Part shown: positions 8,237 through 16,326 of the stretch, piece after piece
How positions within the stretch are numbered: position 1 is the stretch's first letter
How the letters are laid out: every line of letters starts with the position of its first letter
Assembly: GCA_030550695.1 (NCBI GenBank)
Contig: JAUQOX010000002.1
Span: forward strand, 1 to 42,694
Length of the DNA stretch: 42,694 nt
Source of the DNA: Gemmatimonadota bacterium
GTDB taxonomy: Bacteria > Gemmatimonadota > Gemmatimonadetes > Longimicrobiales > Gaopeijiaceae
Direction of reading: 5' to 3'
Translations under genes and position numbers: made by a program
The notes under the pieces: model-generated
What the model saw: the letters and a program-made list of their open reading frames with translations, nothing else
Told to the model about the DNA's origin: nothing
The model's database searches: none

Positions 8237-8807
8237 GGCAACCAGGGGTCCGGAGCCCGCCGACGATCCGGGGGCGGGGGAAGGGGACGGGGGAGGGCCC
8301 GAAGCCGAAGGCGAAAGCTCCCTCTTGAGCGCCCGCAGCGGCGTGGGCTGGCAGCGGGGGCCTCGCCAGGAGCGGAGCGCCGGGGGGGTGGTGGTGCGGC
8401 GCATCGGGGGGGTCCTGCATCTGCTTCTCATCAAGGACCCCTACGGGCATTGGGGGCTCCCCAAGGGACACGTGGAGCCGGACGAAGGGCCCGCCGAGGC
8501 CGCCCTTCGCGAGGTGCGGGAAGAAACGGGGCTGGGCGACCTCGAGCTGGGCCCGGAACTTCGGACCATCGATTGGTACTTCCGGGTTCACGGCAAGCTG
8601 GTTCACAAACATTGCACCTTTTACCTGATGACGTCCCAAGACGGCGAGACCAGGCCCCAAAGGGAGGAGGGCATCAGCGCCTGCCGCTGGCTTCCCATGG
8701 CGGAAGCCTTGGAAAAGGTGGAATACGCCAATGCCCGGGAGGTGGTGAAGGACGCCATGCGGCTCCTCCTGGGAGAACCGGAGTCGGGTAGGGACGTCCA
8801 AGAGTGA
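8214..8807 (+). CDS. NUDIX hydrolase
   Basis: This 197-residue protein carries a complete NUDIX box, starting GHVEPDEGPAEAA and closing with LREVREETGL, that binds Mg2+ and hydrolyses a nucleoside diphosphate linked to another group. The core starts at about residue 54 (RSAGGVVVRR). The WGLPKGHVEP context is typical of diadenosine polyphosphate or (d)NTP hydrolases. The first 50 residues are a Gly/Glu-rich tail that may be disordered or partly untranslated. The ATG at 8214 lies inside the end of mlaD (23-bp overlap) with AAGGAG 13 bp upstream, so a later start near 8325-8342 is possible. The overlap makes it part of the mla operon, though a functional link is not obvious. Confidence 0.85.
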   Translation: MCGSPFSEATRGPEPADDPGAGEGDGGGPEAEGESSLLSARSGVGWQRGPRQERSAGGVVVRRIGGVLHLLLIKDPYGHWGLPKGHVEPDEGPAEAALREVREETGLGDLELGPELRTIDWYFRVHGKLVHKHCTFYLMTSQDGETRPQREEGISACRWLPMAEALEKVEYANAREVVKDAMRLLLGEPESGRDVQE

Positions 8808-8822
8808 ATTCGAGCCGGTGGC

Positions 8823-9842
8823 ATGACGGAAACGACCATTGCGGATATTACCATTCTGGGAGGGGGCCCCACCGGGCTCTACGCGGCCTTCTACGCCGGG
8901 ATGCGGCAGCGCTCGGTGCGGATCATCGACTCCTTGCCCGAGCTGGGCGGGCAACTCACCGCCCTCTACCCCGAGAAGTACATCTACGATGTAGGCGGAT
9001 TTCCAAAGGTTCTTGCCAGGGATCTGGGCAAAGCGCTGGTGGAACAGGCGCTCCAGTTCTCTCCCGAAGTGGTCCTGGGAGAAGAGATCTTAGGCCTTAC
9101 CCGCAACGGGGCGGGCTTTTGCTTGGAAGGACGGAGGGGCCGCTACCTTACCCGCGCTCTGATCCTGGCGGTGGGGAAGGGCGCCATGACGCCGGTGAAG
9201 CTGGAGTGCCCCGGCTATGAGGAGTTCCTGGGCCGAGGGGTGGACTATACCGTTCGCGATCTGGAGAGCTACCGGGGGAAGCGGGTGGTGGTGGTGGGGG
9301 GCGGGGACTCGGCGGTGGACTGGGCGCTGGCCCTCCACCCCCTGGCCAGCAGGGTGCTCTTGGTGCACCGCCGGGGCACCTTCCGGGCCCTGGAGCGATC
9401 GGTGGAACTGCTGCGGGAAGCCGAGGCCCGCGGGCAGGTCGAGATCCGCACGTTCCACGAAGTCCGGGAGATCCGCGGCCGGGAAAGGGTCGAGGCCGTG
9501 GCCCTCGTAGACAACCAGGGGGGGGAGGAATCCCTGGTGGAGGCGGATGCGGTGGTGGCCTGTTTGGGCTTCAAACCCGACCTGGGGCCCTTGCGGTCCT
9601 GGGGGATCCGCCTGGAAAGGAACCGGGTGGCGGTGAACCACCGCATGGAGACGAACCTGGAGGGGGTCTATGCCGCCGGCGACATCGTGGGCTACGAGGG
9701 CAAGCTGGACCTCATTGCCACCGGCTTTGCCGAGGCAGCCATCGCCGTGAACAACGCGGTCCACTTCCTGGACCCCACGGCCCGGGTGAACCCCGGCCAT
9801 TCCACGAACCTGAAGATCTTCCAAGAGCGGAAGGAAGCCTAG
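8823..9842 (+). CDS. Ferredoxin--NADP+ reductase, thioredoxin-reductase-like type
   Basis: This 339-residue FAD- and NADPH-dependent flavoprotein belongs to the YumC/Chlorobium FNR type, which passes electrons between NADPH and ferredoxin or flavodoxin. The FAD site is [16 protein letters not shown], the NADPH site [14 protein letters not shown], and the second FAD motif [14 protein letters not shown]. The diagnostic [20 protein letters not shown] follows the first Rossmann fold. There is no CxxC redox motif, which separates it from true thioredoxin reductases. It lies 15 bp after the NUDIX gene and 4 bp before trxB. The start at ATG 8823 has a weak ribosome site (GGTGGC) but matches the family N-terminus. 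Confidence 0.88.
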   Translation: MTETTIADITILGGGPTGLYAAFYAGMRQRSVRIIDSLPELGGQLTALYPEKYIYDVGGFPKVLARDLGKALVEQALQFSPEVVLGEEILGLTRNGAGFCLEGRRGRYLTRALILAVGKGAMTPVKLECPGYEEFLGRGVDYTVRDLESYRGKRVVVVGGGDSAVDWALALHPLASRVLLVHRRGTFRALERSVELLREAEARGQVEIRTFHEVREIRGRERVEAVALVDNQGGEESLVEADAVVACLGFKPDLGPLRSWGIRLERNRVAVNHRMETNLEGVYAAGDIVGYEGKLDLIATGFAEAAIAVNNAVHFLDPTARVNPGHSTNLKIFQERKEA

Positions 9843-9846
9843 CTCC

Positions 9847-10836
9847 ATGACTATGTCCAGCACCGAAGCAGGTGGAGAACGTCAAGTCGAGAAGGTGGTC
9901 ATCATCGGTTCGGGTCCGGCCGCCTGGACGGCGGCCATCTATGCGGCCCGGGCCAACCTGGCGCCGTTGGTGGTGGAAGGGCTTCCCAGTACGGAGATGA
10001 TCCCCGGCGGCCAGCTCATGTTCACGACCGAGGTGGAAAACTTCCCCGGCTTTCCCGAGCCGGTGGACGGACAAGAGCTGATGCACCGCATGAAGGCTCA
10101 AGCGGAACGCTACGGTACCCGTGTCCTGTCCGACGACGTGGTGGGGGTGGATTTCTCCTCGCAGCCCAAGCGCCTGAGTACGGCCTACAGCGGCGAGATT
10201 TGGGCCGAGGCGGTGATCGTGGCCACCGGGGCCCGGGCCAACTGGCTGGGGTTGCCCAACGAAACCCGCCTGGCCCGGAGCGGGGGCGGGGTGAGCGCCT
10301 GCGCCGTGTGCGACGGGGCCCTGCCGGCGTTCCGCAATCAGGTGCTGGTGGTGGTAGGGGGGGGGGATAGTGCCATGACCGAGGCGGAGCACCTGACCAA
10401 GTACGCCAGCCAGGTGGTCATTGTGCACCGGCGAGACCGTCTGCGGGCGTCGAAAATCCTGGCGGAGCGGGTCCTGGCCCACCCCAAGGTGCGGGTGGAA
10501 TGGAACAAGGTGGTGGTGGATATCCTGGGAGAGGACTTCGTGACGGGGGTCCGGCTGAAGGATACCCGCACGGGAGAGGAAAGCACCTTGGACTGCAAGG
10601 GGGTGTTCGTGGCCATCGGCCACACCCCCAACACCGCGTTCCTCAAGGGGGCCCTGGCCCTCAAGCCCAACGGTTACATCCAGGTGGAGCCCGGCACCAC
10701 CCGGACCAGCGTCCCCGGGGTGTTCGGCGCCGGAGACGTCATCGATGACCGTTACCGGCAGGCCGTCACCGCCGCCGCCACGGGCTGTATGGCGGCCTTG
10801 GATGCGGAGCAATGGCTGGCGGAGCACGGCCGATGA
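9847..10836 (+). CDS. trxB: Thioredoxin reductase
   Basis: This 329-residue homodimeric flavoenzyme reduces thioredoxin with NADPH in the cytosol. The FAD-binding motif is [17 protein letters not shown], and [22 protein letters not shown] is partly the TrxB hallmark. The active-site pair is C152-A-V-C155 followed by DGALP, a variant of the usual CATC-DG. The NADPH site is [13 protein letters not shown] with HRRDRLRAS, and the terminal FAD motif is [16 protein letters not shown]. Two ATGs (9847, 9853) are possible; the first is used. The extra N-terminal dozen residues ([10 protein letters not shown]) are not part of the fold. Its position directly behind the FNR-like gene suggests a shared redox transcript. 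Confidence 0.93.
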   Translation: MTMSSTEAGGERQVEKVVIIGSGPAAWTAAIYAARANLAPLVVEGLPSTEMIPGGQLMFTTEVENFPGFPEPVDGQELMHRMKAQAERYGTRVLSDDVVGVDFSSQPKRLSTAYSGEIWAEAVIVATGARANWLGLPNETRLARSGGGVSACAVCDGALPAFRNQVLVVVGGGDSAMTEAEHLTKYASQVVIVHRRDRLRASKILAERVLAHPKVRVEWNKVVVDILGEDFVTGVRLKDTRTGEESTLDCKGVFVAIGHTPNTAFLKGALALKPNGYIQVEPGTTRTSVPGVFGAGDVIDDRYRQAVTAAATGCMAALDAEQWLAEHGR

Positions 10837-10903
10837 CCGCCGAGGGCCGGCGTCGGGCGCGGCCCGAAAGGGCCGCCCCCCTGGCGGCCGCCGAGGAGGG
10901 GCC

Positions 10904-11626
10904 ATGAGCCGGGACGGTCGGGTTGCCCTGGTCACGGGGGGATCCCGGGGGATCGGACGGGCCATCGCCGCCACCCTGCTGGGGGAGGGCTTCCGGGTCA
11001 GCCTTACGGCCCGGACCGCCTCTGCCGCCGAAGGGGCCGCCGGGGCCCTGGCGGACGAGGTGGGAGGGGAGGTGCTGGGCCTCGCCGGTGACGTTCGGGA
11101 TCCCGAGGCGTGCCGGAGGGTGGTGGAGGCCACCGTGGCGCGGTTCGGGGGGCTGGACGTGCTGGTGAACAACGCCGGGGTGGGGAAGTTCGCTTCCGTG
11201 GCGGAGATGTCCCTGGAGGACTGGCGGCTTCAGATCGGAACGAACCTGGACGGGGTGTTCTTCATGAGCCGGGCGGCCATCCCCCACCTCCTCCGGTCCC
11301 CCGACCCCTGGATCCTCAACATCGGCTCCCTGGCCGGCCGCAACCCCTTTGCCGGGGGGGCCGCCTACAACGCCAGCAAGTTCGGCCTGGTAGGGCTTTC
11401 CGAAGCCATGATGCTGGACCTCCGGCACCAGGGCATTCGGGTGAGCCTCATCATGCCGGGAAGTGTGGACACCCGTTTCGGGGACCGGCCGGAAGGGGAG
11501 AAGGCGGGCTGGGCCCTCCGGCCCGAAGACGTGGCTCGGGCCGTGGTGGATCTCCTGGGCTACCCCGCCCACGCCCACCCCAGCCGGGTGGAGCTCCGGC
11601 CCAGCCGGCCCCCGCGGAAAGGGTAG
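10904..11626 (+). CDS. Short-chain dehydrogenase/reductase
   Basis: This 240-residue NAD(P)-dependent oxidoreductase is of the classical SDR type. Cofactor-binding TGGSRGIG comes at residues 11-18, then the structural NNAGVG, the catalytic serine in NIGSLAG and the Y-x3-K pair in AAYNASKFG. The MPGSVDTRF segment is the usual post-catalytic loop. The arginine in LTARTA after the second strand favours NADP(H). GAGGAGGGGCC precedes ATG 10904. It sits between trxB and fumC in a tight + strand cluster. The substrate is unknown; 3-ketoacyl or sugar/alcohol reductase activity is possible. Confidence 0.85.
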   Translation: MSRDGRVALVTGGSRGIGRAIAATLLGEGFRVSLTARTASAAEGAAGALADEVGGEVLGLAGDVRDPEACRRVVEATVARFGGLDVLVNNAGVGKFASVAEMSLEDWRLQIGTNLDGVFFMSRAAIPHLLRSPDPWILNIGSLAGRNPFAGGAAYNASKFGLVGLSEAMMLDLRHQGIRVSLIMPGSVDTRFGDRPEGEKAGWALRPEDVARAVVDLLGYPAHAHPSRVELRPSRPPRKG

Positions 11627-11645
11627 CTCAGAAAGGGGGGGCGCC

Positions 11646-13106
11646 GTGGGCGAGGGCTTTCGCAGGGAACGGGATGCCTTGGGGGAGGTATGGGTGCCGG
11701 CCGCGGCCCTCTACGGGGCGCAGACCCAGCGGGCGGTGGAGAACTTTCCCATCAGCGGCCAGCGGTTCCCCCGGCGGTTCCTCCGGGCCCTGGGGTTGGT
11801 CAAGGAGGCCGCCGCCCGGACCAACGAAGAGCTGGGGCTTTTGGATTCCGAAAGGGCAGGGGCCATCGCCCAGGCGGCGCGGGAGGTGGCGGAAGGGAAG
11901 TGGGACGATCAGTTCGTGGTGGATGTGTACCAGACCGGCTCCGGCACCTCCACGAACATGAACGCCAACGAGGTCATCGCCCGCCGGGCCGCCCAGATCC
12001 TGGGGTGGGAGCCCTCCCGGATCCACCCCAACGATCACGTGAACTTCGGCCAATCCTCCAACGACGTCATCCCCACCGCCCTCCACCTGGCTGCCCGGGA
12101 GGCGGTGGAGAGGGATCTGATTCCGGCCTTGGCGGGCCTCCACAGCGCCTTGGCGGAAAAGGCGTCCGCCTTCGACTCCATCCTGAAATCGGGAAGGACT
12201 CACCTCATGGATGCGGCCCCCGTGCGCCTGGGGCAGGAGTTCGCCGGATATGCCCGCCAGGTGGAGTTGGGGATCGGCCGGGTTCGAAGGGCCTCGGAGG
12301 AATTGGCCGAACTGCCCTTGGGGGGGACGGCCACCGGCACCGGCTTGAACACCCACCCGGAGTTCGCCGCAAGGGCCATCCGCCGCCTTGGTGAGGCCAC
12401 CGGGCTGGAGTTCCGGGAGGCGGTGAGCCGTTTCGAGGCCCAAGGGGCCCGGGATGCCGCCGTGATGCTCTCCGGCGCCCTGAATACCGTGGCCGTTTCC
12501 CTGACCAAGATCGCCGAGGACATCCGCTGGATGGCTTCGGGTCCCACCTCGGGCTTGGCGGAGATCCGGCTGCCCGCCGTTCAGCCCGGAAGCTCCATCA
12601 TGCCCGGCAAGGTGAACCCGGTGATGGCTGAGGCCCTCCTCATGGTGGCGGCCCGGGTCATGGGAAACCACGTGACTGTCACGGTGGCCGGGAGCCGGGG
12701 CAACTTCGAGCTGAACGCCATGATCCCCGTTCTGGCCTACGCCCTTTTGGAATCCATCACCCTCCTGGCCGCGGGCTCGGAGGTCTTTACCGAGCGCTGT
12801 GTGAGGGGGATCGAGGCCCGCCCGGAGAGGTGCCGCGAGCTTCTGGAGCGGAATCCTGCCCTGGCCACGGTACTGAACCTCGCCTTGGGTTACGACAGGG
12901 CCGCGGAAGTGGCCAAGGAAGCCGCCCAGGAGGGGATCACGGTTCGGGAGGCGGTGTTGCGCCGGGGGCTGCTTCCTTCCGAAGAGCTGGATCGCCTCCT
13001 GGACGTCCGGGCTATGACGGAGGGGGGACTGGGGAATCCAGCTCCAGGATCGGGGTCTCCCCCGGGATCACCGCTTCCGCCAATGGAAGACCCCCCGCCG
13101 GGATGA
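11646..13106 (+). CDS. fumC: Fumarate hydratase, class II
   Basis: This tetrameric, iron-independent enzyme interconverts fumarate and malate in the TCA cycle. Family marks in order are [29 protein letters not shown], the base-bearing [18 protein letters not shown], and the signature [11 protein letters not shown] carrying the catalytic serine. The start is GTG 11646, preceded by AAAGGGGGGG; the SDR gene ends 19 bp earlier. The total of 486 residues is about 20 longer than usual, because the conserved C-terminus ends near [11 protein letters not shown]. The remaining Pro/Gly/Ser tail ([12 protein letters not shown]) is the stretch that overlaps the convergent hypothetical gene by 95 bp. The [10 protein letters not shown] and [11 protein letters not shown] wording argues against aspartase. 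Confidence 0.93.
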   Translation: MGEGFRRERDALGEVWVPAAALYGAQTQRAVENFPISGQRFPRRFLRALGLVKEAAARTNEELGLLDSERAGAIAQAAREVAEGKWDDQFVVDVYQTGSGTSTNMNANEVIARRAAQILGWEPSRIHPNDHVNFGQSSNDVIPTALHLAAREAVERDLIPALAGLHSALAEKASAFDSILKSGRTHLMDAAPVRLGQEFAGYARQVELGIGRVRRASEELAELPLGGTATGTGLNTHPEFAARAIRRLGEATGLEFREAVSRFEAQGARDAAVMLSGALNTVAVSLTKIAEDIRWMASGPTSGLAEIRLPAVQPGSSIMPGKVNPVMAEALLMVAARVMGNHVTVTVAGSRGNFELNAMIPVLAYALLESITLLAAGSEVFTERCVRGIEARPERCRELLERNPALATVLNLALGYDRAAEVAKEAAQEGITVREAVLRRGLLPSEELDRLLDVRAMTEGGLGNPAPGSGSPPGSPLPPMEDPPPG

Positions 13107-13470
13107 CCCTGGTGAACTCCCCCTCCAGGATGAGGGGGTAGGCCCAACCTTCCCAGACCACCACCTGGAGGATCTTGGCCTCCCCCTGGAGGGGGGGGTG
13201 GGCCACGGGGCGGGTGAGGGCCCGCCAGGCCTGGTCCACGAGGCCCATGCGCTCGTTTACCGACGCCGCCCAACTGGCCTTCCTCAGGAGGACGCATTCC
13301 CTTCGTCCCGGTGCCCTTACCACTTTTCGGTGACCGGGGAAGCTGTGGGAAAGGAGGAATGCCAGGGCCTCGCCCACGGGCAGGGGCTCGGTGGCGTCCT
13401 CGAAGTACCCCGGCGTCCGTACCCGCCGGGGATCCCGGAGGTCGATGTAGCCGTCAGTGCAAACCCTCAT
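13012..13470 (-). CDS. Hypothetical protein, convergent with fumC
   Basis: This 152-residue soluble protein is of unknown function. It has a short polar N-terminus ([19 protein letters not shown]), a Leu-rich central helix ([13 protein letters not shown]), and two strands near the end ([26 protein letters not shown]). Three cysteine-poor, basic segments give no metal motif. The start at ATG 13470 is set by a perfect CAAGGAGGAGG on the - strand, 3 bp before the ATG; the longer frame to 13563 lacks one. Its last 32 codons overlap the 3' end of fumC on the other strand. I do not recognise a family, but the start signal and composition support a real gene. Confidence 0.7.
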   Translation of the reverse strand: MRVCTDGYIDLRDPRRVRTPGYFEDATEPLPVGEALAFLLSHSFPGHRKVVRAPGRRECVLLRKASWAASVNERMGLVDQAWRALTRPVAHPPLQGEAKILQVVVWEGWAYPLILEGEFTRVIPAGGLPLAEAVIPGETPILELDSPVPPPS

Positions 13471-13574
13471 GGCCTCCTCCTTGGGTGGCTTCCTGAGTCC
13501 GGAAGGGAGGGCCTCAAGGGGCGTGCCCGAGGGGGAAGGGTGGGAGGGAGGGATCCGCGGCAAAGGCGTAAGGT

Positions 13575-14609
13575 ATGGAGAAAGCTGGACTTAGCTCTCA
13601 GACACCCCGACCGGTCGAGGCGGCAACGGCTTCCGGGAGGGCGAACCGTTTTTCCGGGTCCGGGAAGAGTGTGCAAGGGGAACGCCCCGGCCCACGGCGG
13701 GACCCCCCCCGGGCCGATCCCCGACCGGCCCGGGACCTGGCTCCCGAAACCGACGAGCTGGGAAGCCATGTCTCCACCGCCGGGGGCGTGGAGCTGGCTC
13801 CCCGGAGGGCCCGGGAGATCGGGGCCGTGTGCCTTCAGCTCTTCACCAAACCGCCCAACCGGTGGACCGAGCCCACCTGGGATCCCGACGTCCCCCTTCG
13901 GTTCGCCAGGGCGAAGGCGGAGGAGAAGATCCAAGTGGTGGGATCCCACGATTCGTACCTCATCAACCTGGCCTCTCCCGATCCCGCCCTCTGGCAACGG
14001 TCCGTGGAGGCGTTCCGGCGCGAGCTGGCCCGATGCGCGGCCCTGGAGCTGGATTTCTTGGTGACCCACCCGGGCAACGCCACGGACGGGGATGTGGAGG
14101 GGGGACGGGACCGGAACGCCGAGGGTCTGGCCAGGGCCCTGGCGGAGGTCCGGGGTGGGACCCGGGTTCTCCTGGAGCTCACCGCCGGGGGAGGATCCAC
14201 GCTGGGGGGGTCGTTTGAGGACCTGGCGGCCCTTCTGGCGCGGATCCCCCCTCCCTGGAGGGACCGGGTGGGGATCTGCTTCGACACGTGCCACGCCTTC
14301 GCGGCCGGTTACGACCTGGTGGGGGACTACGAAGGGGTGTGGGCGGCCTTCGAGGCCGCCCTGGGACTCGACCGGCTGGCCCTGTTCCATCTCAACGACT
14401 CCCGCTACCCCCTGGGATCGCGGCGGGACCGGCACGAGCATCTGGGCGAGGGAACTTTGGGGGTGGAGCCCTTCCGCAGGATCCTGCAAGACCCGCGTTT
14501 TTCGGCCATCCCCAAGATCCTGGAAACCCCCAAGGAGCCGGACCCCGTCGCCAACGACCGGAAGAACCTGGCCTTCCTTCGGGCCCTTCGCTGGGGGGGC
14601 GGAAGCTGA
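13575..14609 (+). CDS. nfo: Endonuclease IV (AP endonuclease)
   Basis: This Zn-dependent enzyme cleaves the DNA backbone 5' of abasic sites in base-excision repair. The TIM-barrel motifs are all present: GSHVSTAGGV, LQLFTKPPNRW, SHDSYLIN, THPGNA, LLELTAGGGSTLG, GICFDTCHAFAAGYDL, HLNDSRYPLGS, DRHEHLGEG and ILETPKE. The metal-ligand His, Glu and Asp of the E. coli enzyme can be matched in each. The barrel starts only near residue 62; the first 60 residues are a basic, Pro/Arg-rich extension. ATG 13575 is used because no canonical start occurs between GTG 13671 and the barrel. The ribosome site is weak (AAGG). The 344-residue length exceeds the usual 280-300 by this tail. Confidence 0.88.
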   Translation: MEKAGLSSQTPRPVEAATASGRANRFSGSGKSVQGERPGPRRDPPRADPRPARDLAPETDELGSHVSTAGGVELAPRRAREIGAVCLQLFTKPPNRWTEPTWDPDVPLRFARAKAEEKIQVVGSHDSYLINLASPDPALWQRSVEAFRRELARCAALELDFLVTHPGNATDGDVEGGRDRNAEGLARALAEVRGGTRVLLELTAGGGSTLGGSFEDLAALLARIPPPWRDRVGICFDTCHAFAAGYDLVGDYEGVWAAFEAALGLDRLALFHLNDSRYPLGSRRDRHEHLGEGTLGVEPFRRILQDPRFSAIPKILETPKEPDPVANDRKNLAFLRALRWGGGS

Positions 14610-14774
14610 AGGCGGGGTTCCAGCGGTGGGCCGGCGAGTGGACCCGCCTCCCCTTCCTTCCCTTCGTCCGGGGGGAGGCTGAAAGGGGGGGCTGCAGGGT
14701 TTGGGACGCAGCCGCAGCGGGCCGATCCGCCCCCGGGCGACGCCAGGGGGGGCGATGGTGGAGATTCCGGGTTC

Positions 14775-14803
14775 TGGACGCCCGCGCCGCAGGAGGGTAT
14801 ATT
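14775..14803 (+). promoter_or_regulatory. Promoter of the structured RNA / folE leader
   Basis: TGGACG, a 17-bp spacer and TATATT form a good sigma-70 promoter. TATATT is a striking AT patch in this sequence. The predicted start is near 14810, a few bases before the closing helix of the RNA begins at 14814. Confidence 0.6.
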
Positions 14804-14809
14804 GCTTTC

Positions 14810-15006
14810 GGGTGGGGTCGGGAGGCTCCGTTACTGAGCCAACACTGAAGAAGCCGGGACTGTTTCCTTCGGCGGACGTCCTGCCCCCGCAGAGGGGACT
14901 TCGGAACCCGGAGGGAAGTCACCAAACGTGATGGCCCGGGCTTCAGCAACCCCCTCCCGATTCCTCCCTGGGGCCGGCATCTGCGGGATGCCGGCCCTTT
15001 GTTCTT
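14810..15006 (+). ncRNA. Candidate structured RNA with terminator (riboswitch or small RNA)
   Basis: This is an unassigned structured RNA candidate of about 195 nt. Visible pairings: a 12-bp closing helix (two G-U pairs) between 14814-14825 and 14953-14964; a small hairpin GGCTC-cgttact-GAGCC (14824-14840); a 9-bp helix with one bulge between 14850-14858 and 14935-14944; a 10-bp helix (two G-U) between 14863-14872 and 14908-14917; an apical GTCCTGC/GCA..GGAC hairpin (14878-14899); and a side hairpin TCAC-caaac-GTGA (14919-14931). A terminator follows 6 nt after the closing helix. It has its own promoter and lies 165 bp ahead of folE. I could not match it to TPP, FMN, cobalamin, SAM, THF-I, ZTP, SRP, RNase P or tmRNA sequence motifs. 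It may be a pterin-responsive leader or a stand-alone RNA such as a divergent 6S RNA. Confidence 0.5.
14971..15006 (+). terminator. Intrinsic terminator upstream of folE
   Basis: There is a perfect 11-bp stem, GGGCCGGCATC paired with GATGCCGGCCC, with a 5-nt loop (TGCGG), followed by TTTGTTCTT. The upstream segment GATGGCCCGGGC (14930-14941) resembles the 3' arm and could pair with the 5' arm as an antiterminator, in competition with the RNA's inner helix. Confidence 0.8.
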
Positions 15007-15170
15007 CCCCGGGGGCCCTCCGGTCGGCGGGGCCGCAGGATCCCCCCCCACAGTCTTGGGAGGGGCAGGGTGGGGGATCCCTGTCCCCGCCCGGGGGTAG
15101 GGACCGAGACGCCGGTTCGAGGGCCGGCCCCCCCGTAGCTTTCTGAACGCCAACTCCGGAGCGACACGGC

Positions 15171-15800
15171 ATGGCCAAGACGGTACGGCCCGAGGCGGGC
15201 CCTGGGAGGCTCGATACCACGGACCTGTCCAAGGTCCCTTTCCGGGAGCTGGTCAGGGAGATGATCCGGCGCCTCGACCCCGACCCCGACAGGGAAGGCC
15301 TGGCCCGGACCCCCGAAAGGGTGGAGAGGGCTTTCGGGTTCCTGACCAAGGGGTACCGGATGACCCCCGCCGAGGCCATCGGGGATGGGATTTTCGAAGA
15401 ACACCATCACAACATGGTGCTGGTGAAGGACATCGAGCTCTACTCCCTTTGCGAGCACCATCTTCTGCCCTTCTTCGGCAAGGCCCACGTGGCCTACATC
15501 CCCGACGGGAAGATCATGGGCCTGAGCAAAGCGGCCCGTCTGGTGGAGATGTATGCCCGCCGCTTCCAGGTCCAGGAACGCCTGACGGAGCAGATTGCCC
15601 AGGCCATTTGGGACTCCATCCAGCCCCTGGGGGTCGGAGTGGTGGTGGAGGCCTACCACTTGTGCATGATGATGCGGGGGGTGGAGAAGCAGAACTCCAA
15701 GACCATCACCTCGGCCATGAGGGGCTCCTTCCTGCGGGATCAGAAAACCCGCGACGAGTTCCTGCGCCTTTCCATGGCCGGCCACGTGCTGTTGTCCTGA
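15171..15800 (+). CDS. folE: GTP cyclohydrolase I
   Basis: This 209-residue enzyme converts GTP to dihydroneopterin triphosphate, the entry step to folate and, through QueD, to queuosine. The Zn-binding cysteine and histidine lie in [15 protein letters not shown], and the second Zn cysteine in [14 protein letters not shown]. The active-site blocks [23 protein letters not shown] and the ending TRDEFL are typical. It is the canonical Zn-dependent FolE1 type. CGGAG lies about 9 bp before ATG 15171. It is preceded by the structured RNA and terminator, so it may be under transcriptional attenuation. It is followed by queD 102 bp downstream. Confidence 0.95.
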   Translation: MAKTVRPEAGPGRLDTTDLSKVPFRELVREMIRRLDPDPDREGLARTPERVERAFGFLTKGYRMTPAEAIGDGIFEEHHHNMVLVKDIELYSLCEHHLLPFFGKAHVAYIPDGKIMGLSKAARLVEMYARRFQVQERLTEQIAQAIWDSIQPLGVGVVVEAYHLCMMMRGVEKQNSKTITSAMRGSFLRDQKTRDEFLRLSMAGHVLLS

Positions 15801-15815
15801 AGCCTGCAAAACCGC

Positions 15816-15837
15816 GTCTTTCGGCGCCGCCGAAGAC
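15816..15837 (+). other. Hairpin between folE and queD
   Basis: GTCTT-t-CGGC and GCCGAAGAC pair over 9 bp with one bulged base and a GCC loop. No T-run follows. It sits 15 bp after the folE stop and may stabilise or punctuate the folE-queD message. Confidence 0.4.
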
Positions 15838-15902
15838 CGCCCTGGCCGGCTTCGCAACGACGAGTCTCGAAAACCCATCCAGGAGATTGCGGTTCCACGA
15901 GC

Positions 15903-16313
15903 ATGTACACCATTGCAGTTCAAGCGCACTACGATGCTGCGCATTACCTCCGGGATTACCAAGGCAAGTGTGCCCGTCTCCACGGTCATCGCTACGTGGT
16001 GGAGGTGGCCCTGCGGACGCGGGAAGTGGGGCCCAAGGGCATGGCCTGTGACTTCACCGACCTCAAGGCCTTGTTGAAGGAGCTTGCCGAGCGCTTCGAC
16101 CATCAGAACCTGAACGAGATTCCCCCCTTCGACGTGCTGGAAAGCACGGCGGAAAACCAGGCCCGCTATTTCTTCGACGAGATGAAGAAGCGCCTTCCGC
16201 CCCACCTGGCCGACGGGCTCCTGTATGCCCGGGTCATGGAAAGTCCCGGGCAATGGGCGCAGTACAGCCCCCTCCCCGACGGAGGGCCCATCCCCCCCTT
16301 CGGGGGGGCTTGA
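15903..16313 (+). CDS. queD: 6-carboxytetrahydropterin synthase (QueD/PTPS family)
   Basis: This 136-residue pterin-binding (T-fold) enzyme most likely acts in queuosine synthesis, turning dihydroneopterin triphosphate into 6-carboxytetrahydropterin. Zn ligands are the histidine in AHYDAAHYL and the pair in LHGHRY. The catalytic cysteine lies in GKCARLHGHRY, and the CxxxHGH spacing marks QueD rather than the folate-type PTPS-III. GMACDFTDLK and FDHQNLNE are the other family blocks; PTAEN appears as STAEN. The last codons form a C7-ttc-G7 hairpin (16292-16308). AGGAG lies about 18 bp before the ATG, so initiation may be weak. Its partner FolE is directly upstream. QueE and QueC are not in the window. 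Confidence 0.88.
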   Translation: MYTIAVQAHYDAAHYLRDYQGKCARLHGHRYVVEVALRTREVGPKGMACDFTDLKALLKELAERFDHQNLNEIPPFDVLESTAENQARYFFDEMKKRLPPHLADGLLYARVMESPGQWAQYSPLPDGGPIPPFGGA

Positions 16314-16326
16314 GGCTGCCTGTCCC

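Larger units (their letters stand above)
14610..15170 (+). other. Long intergenic region between nfo and folE
   Basis: This 561-bp gap has no convincing coding frame; the listed ORFs are Arg/Pro/Gly-rich shadows. From left to right it holds a GC hairpin (GCCTCCCC...GGGGAGGC, about 14655-14682) that may end the nfo transcript, a promoter (14775-14803), a strongly structured RNA (about 14810-14964), an intrinsic terminator (14971-15006), and about 160 bp of GC-rich spacer up to folE. The spacer carries GGAG 9 bp before the folE ATG and no second clear promoter. Confidence 0.6.

Noticed and set aside
15105-15131. GGTTCGAG followed by GGCCGG, resembling a tRNA T arm
   Set aside because: The flanking bases do not form the 5-bp T stem, and no D arm, anticodon arm or acceptor stem can be drawn around it.
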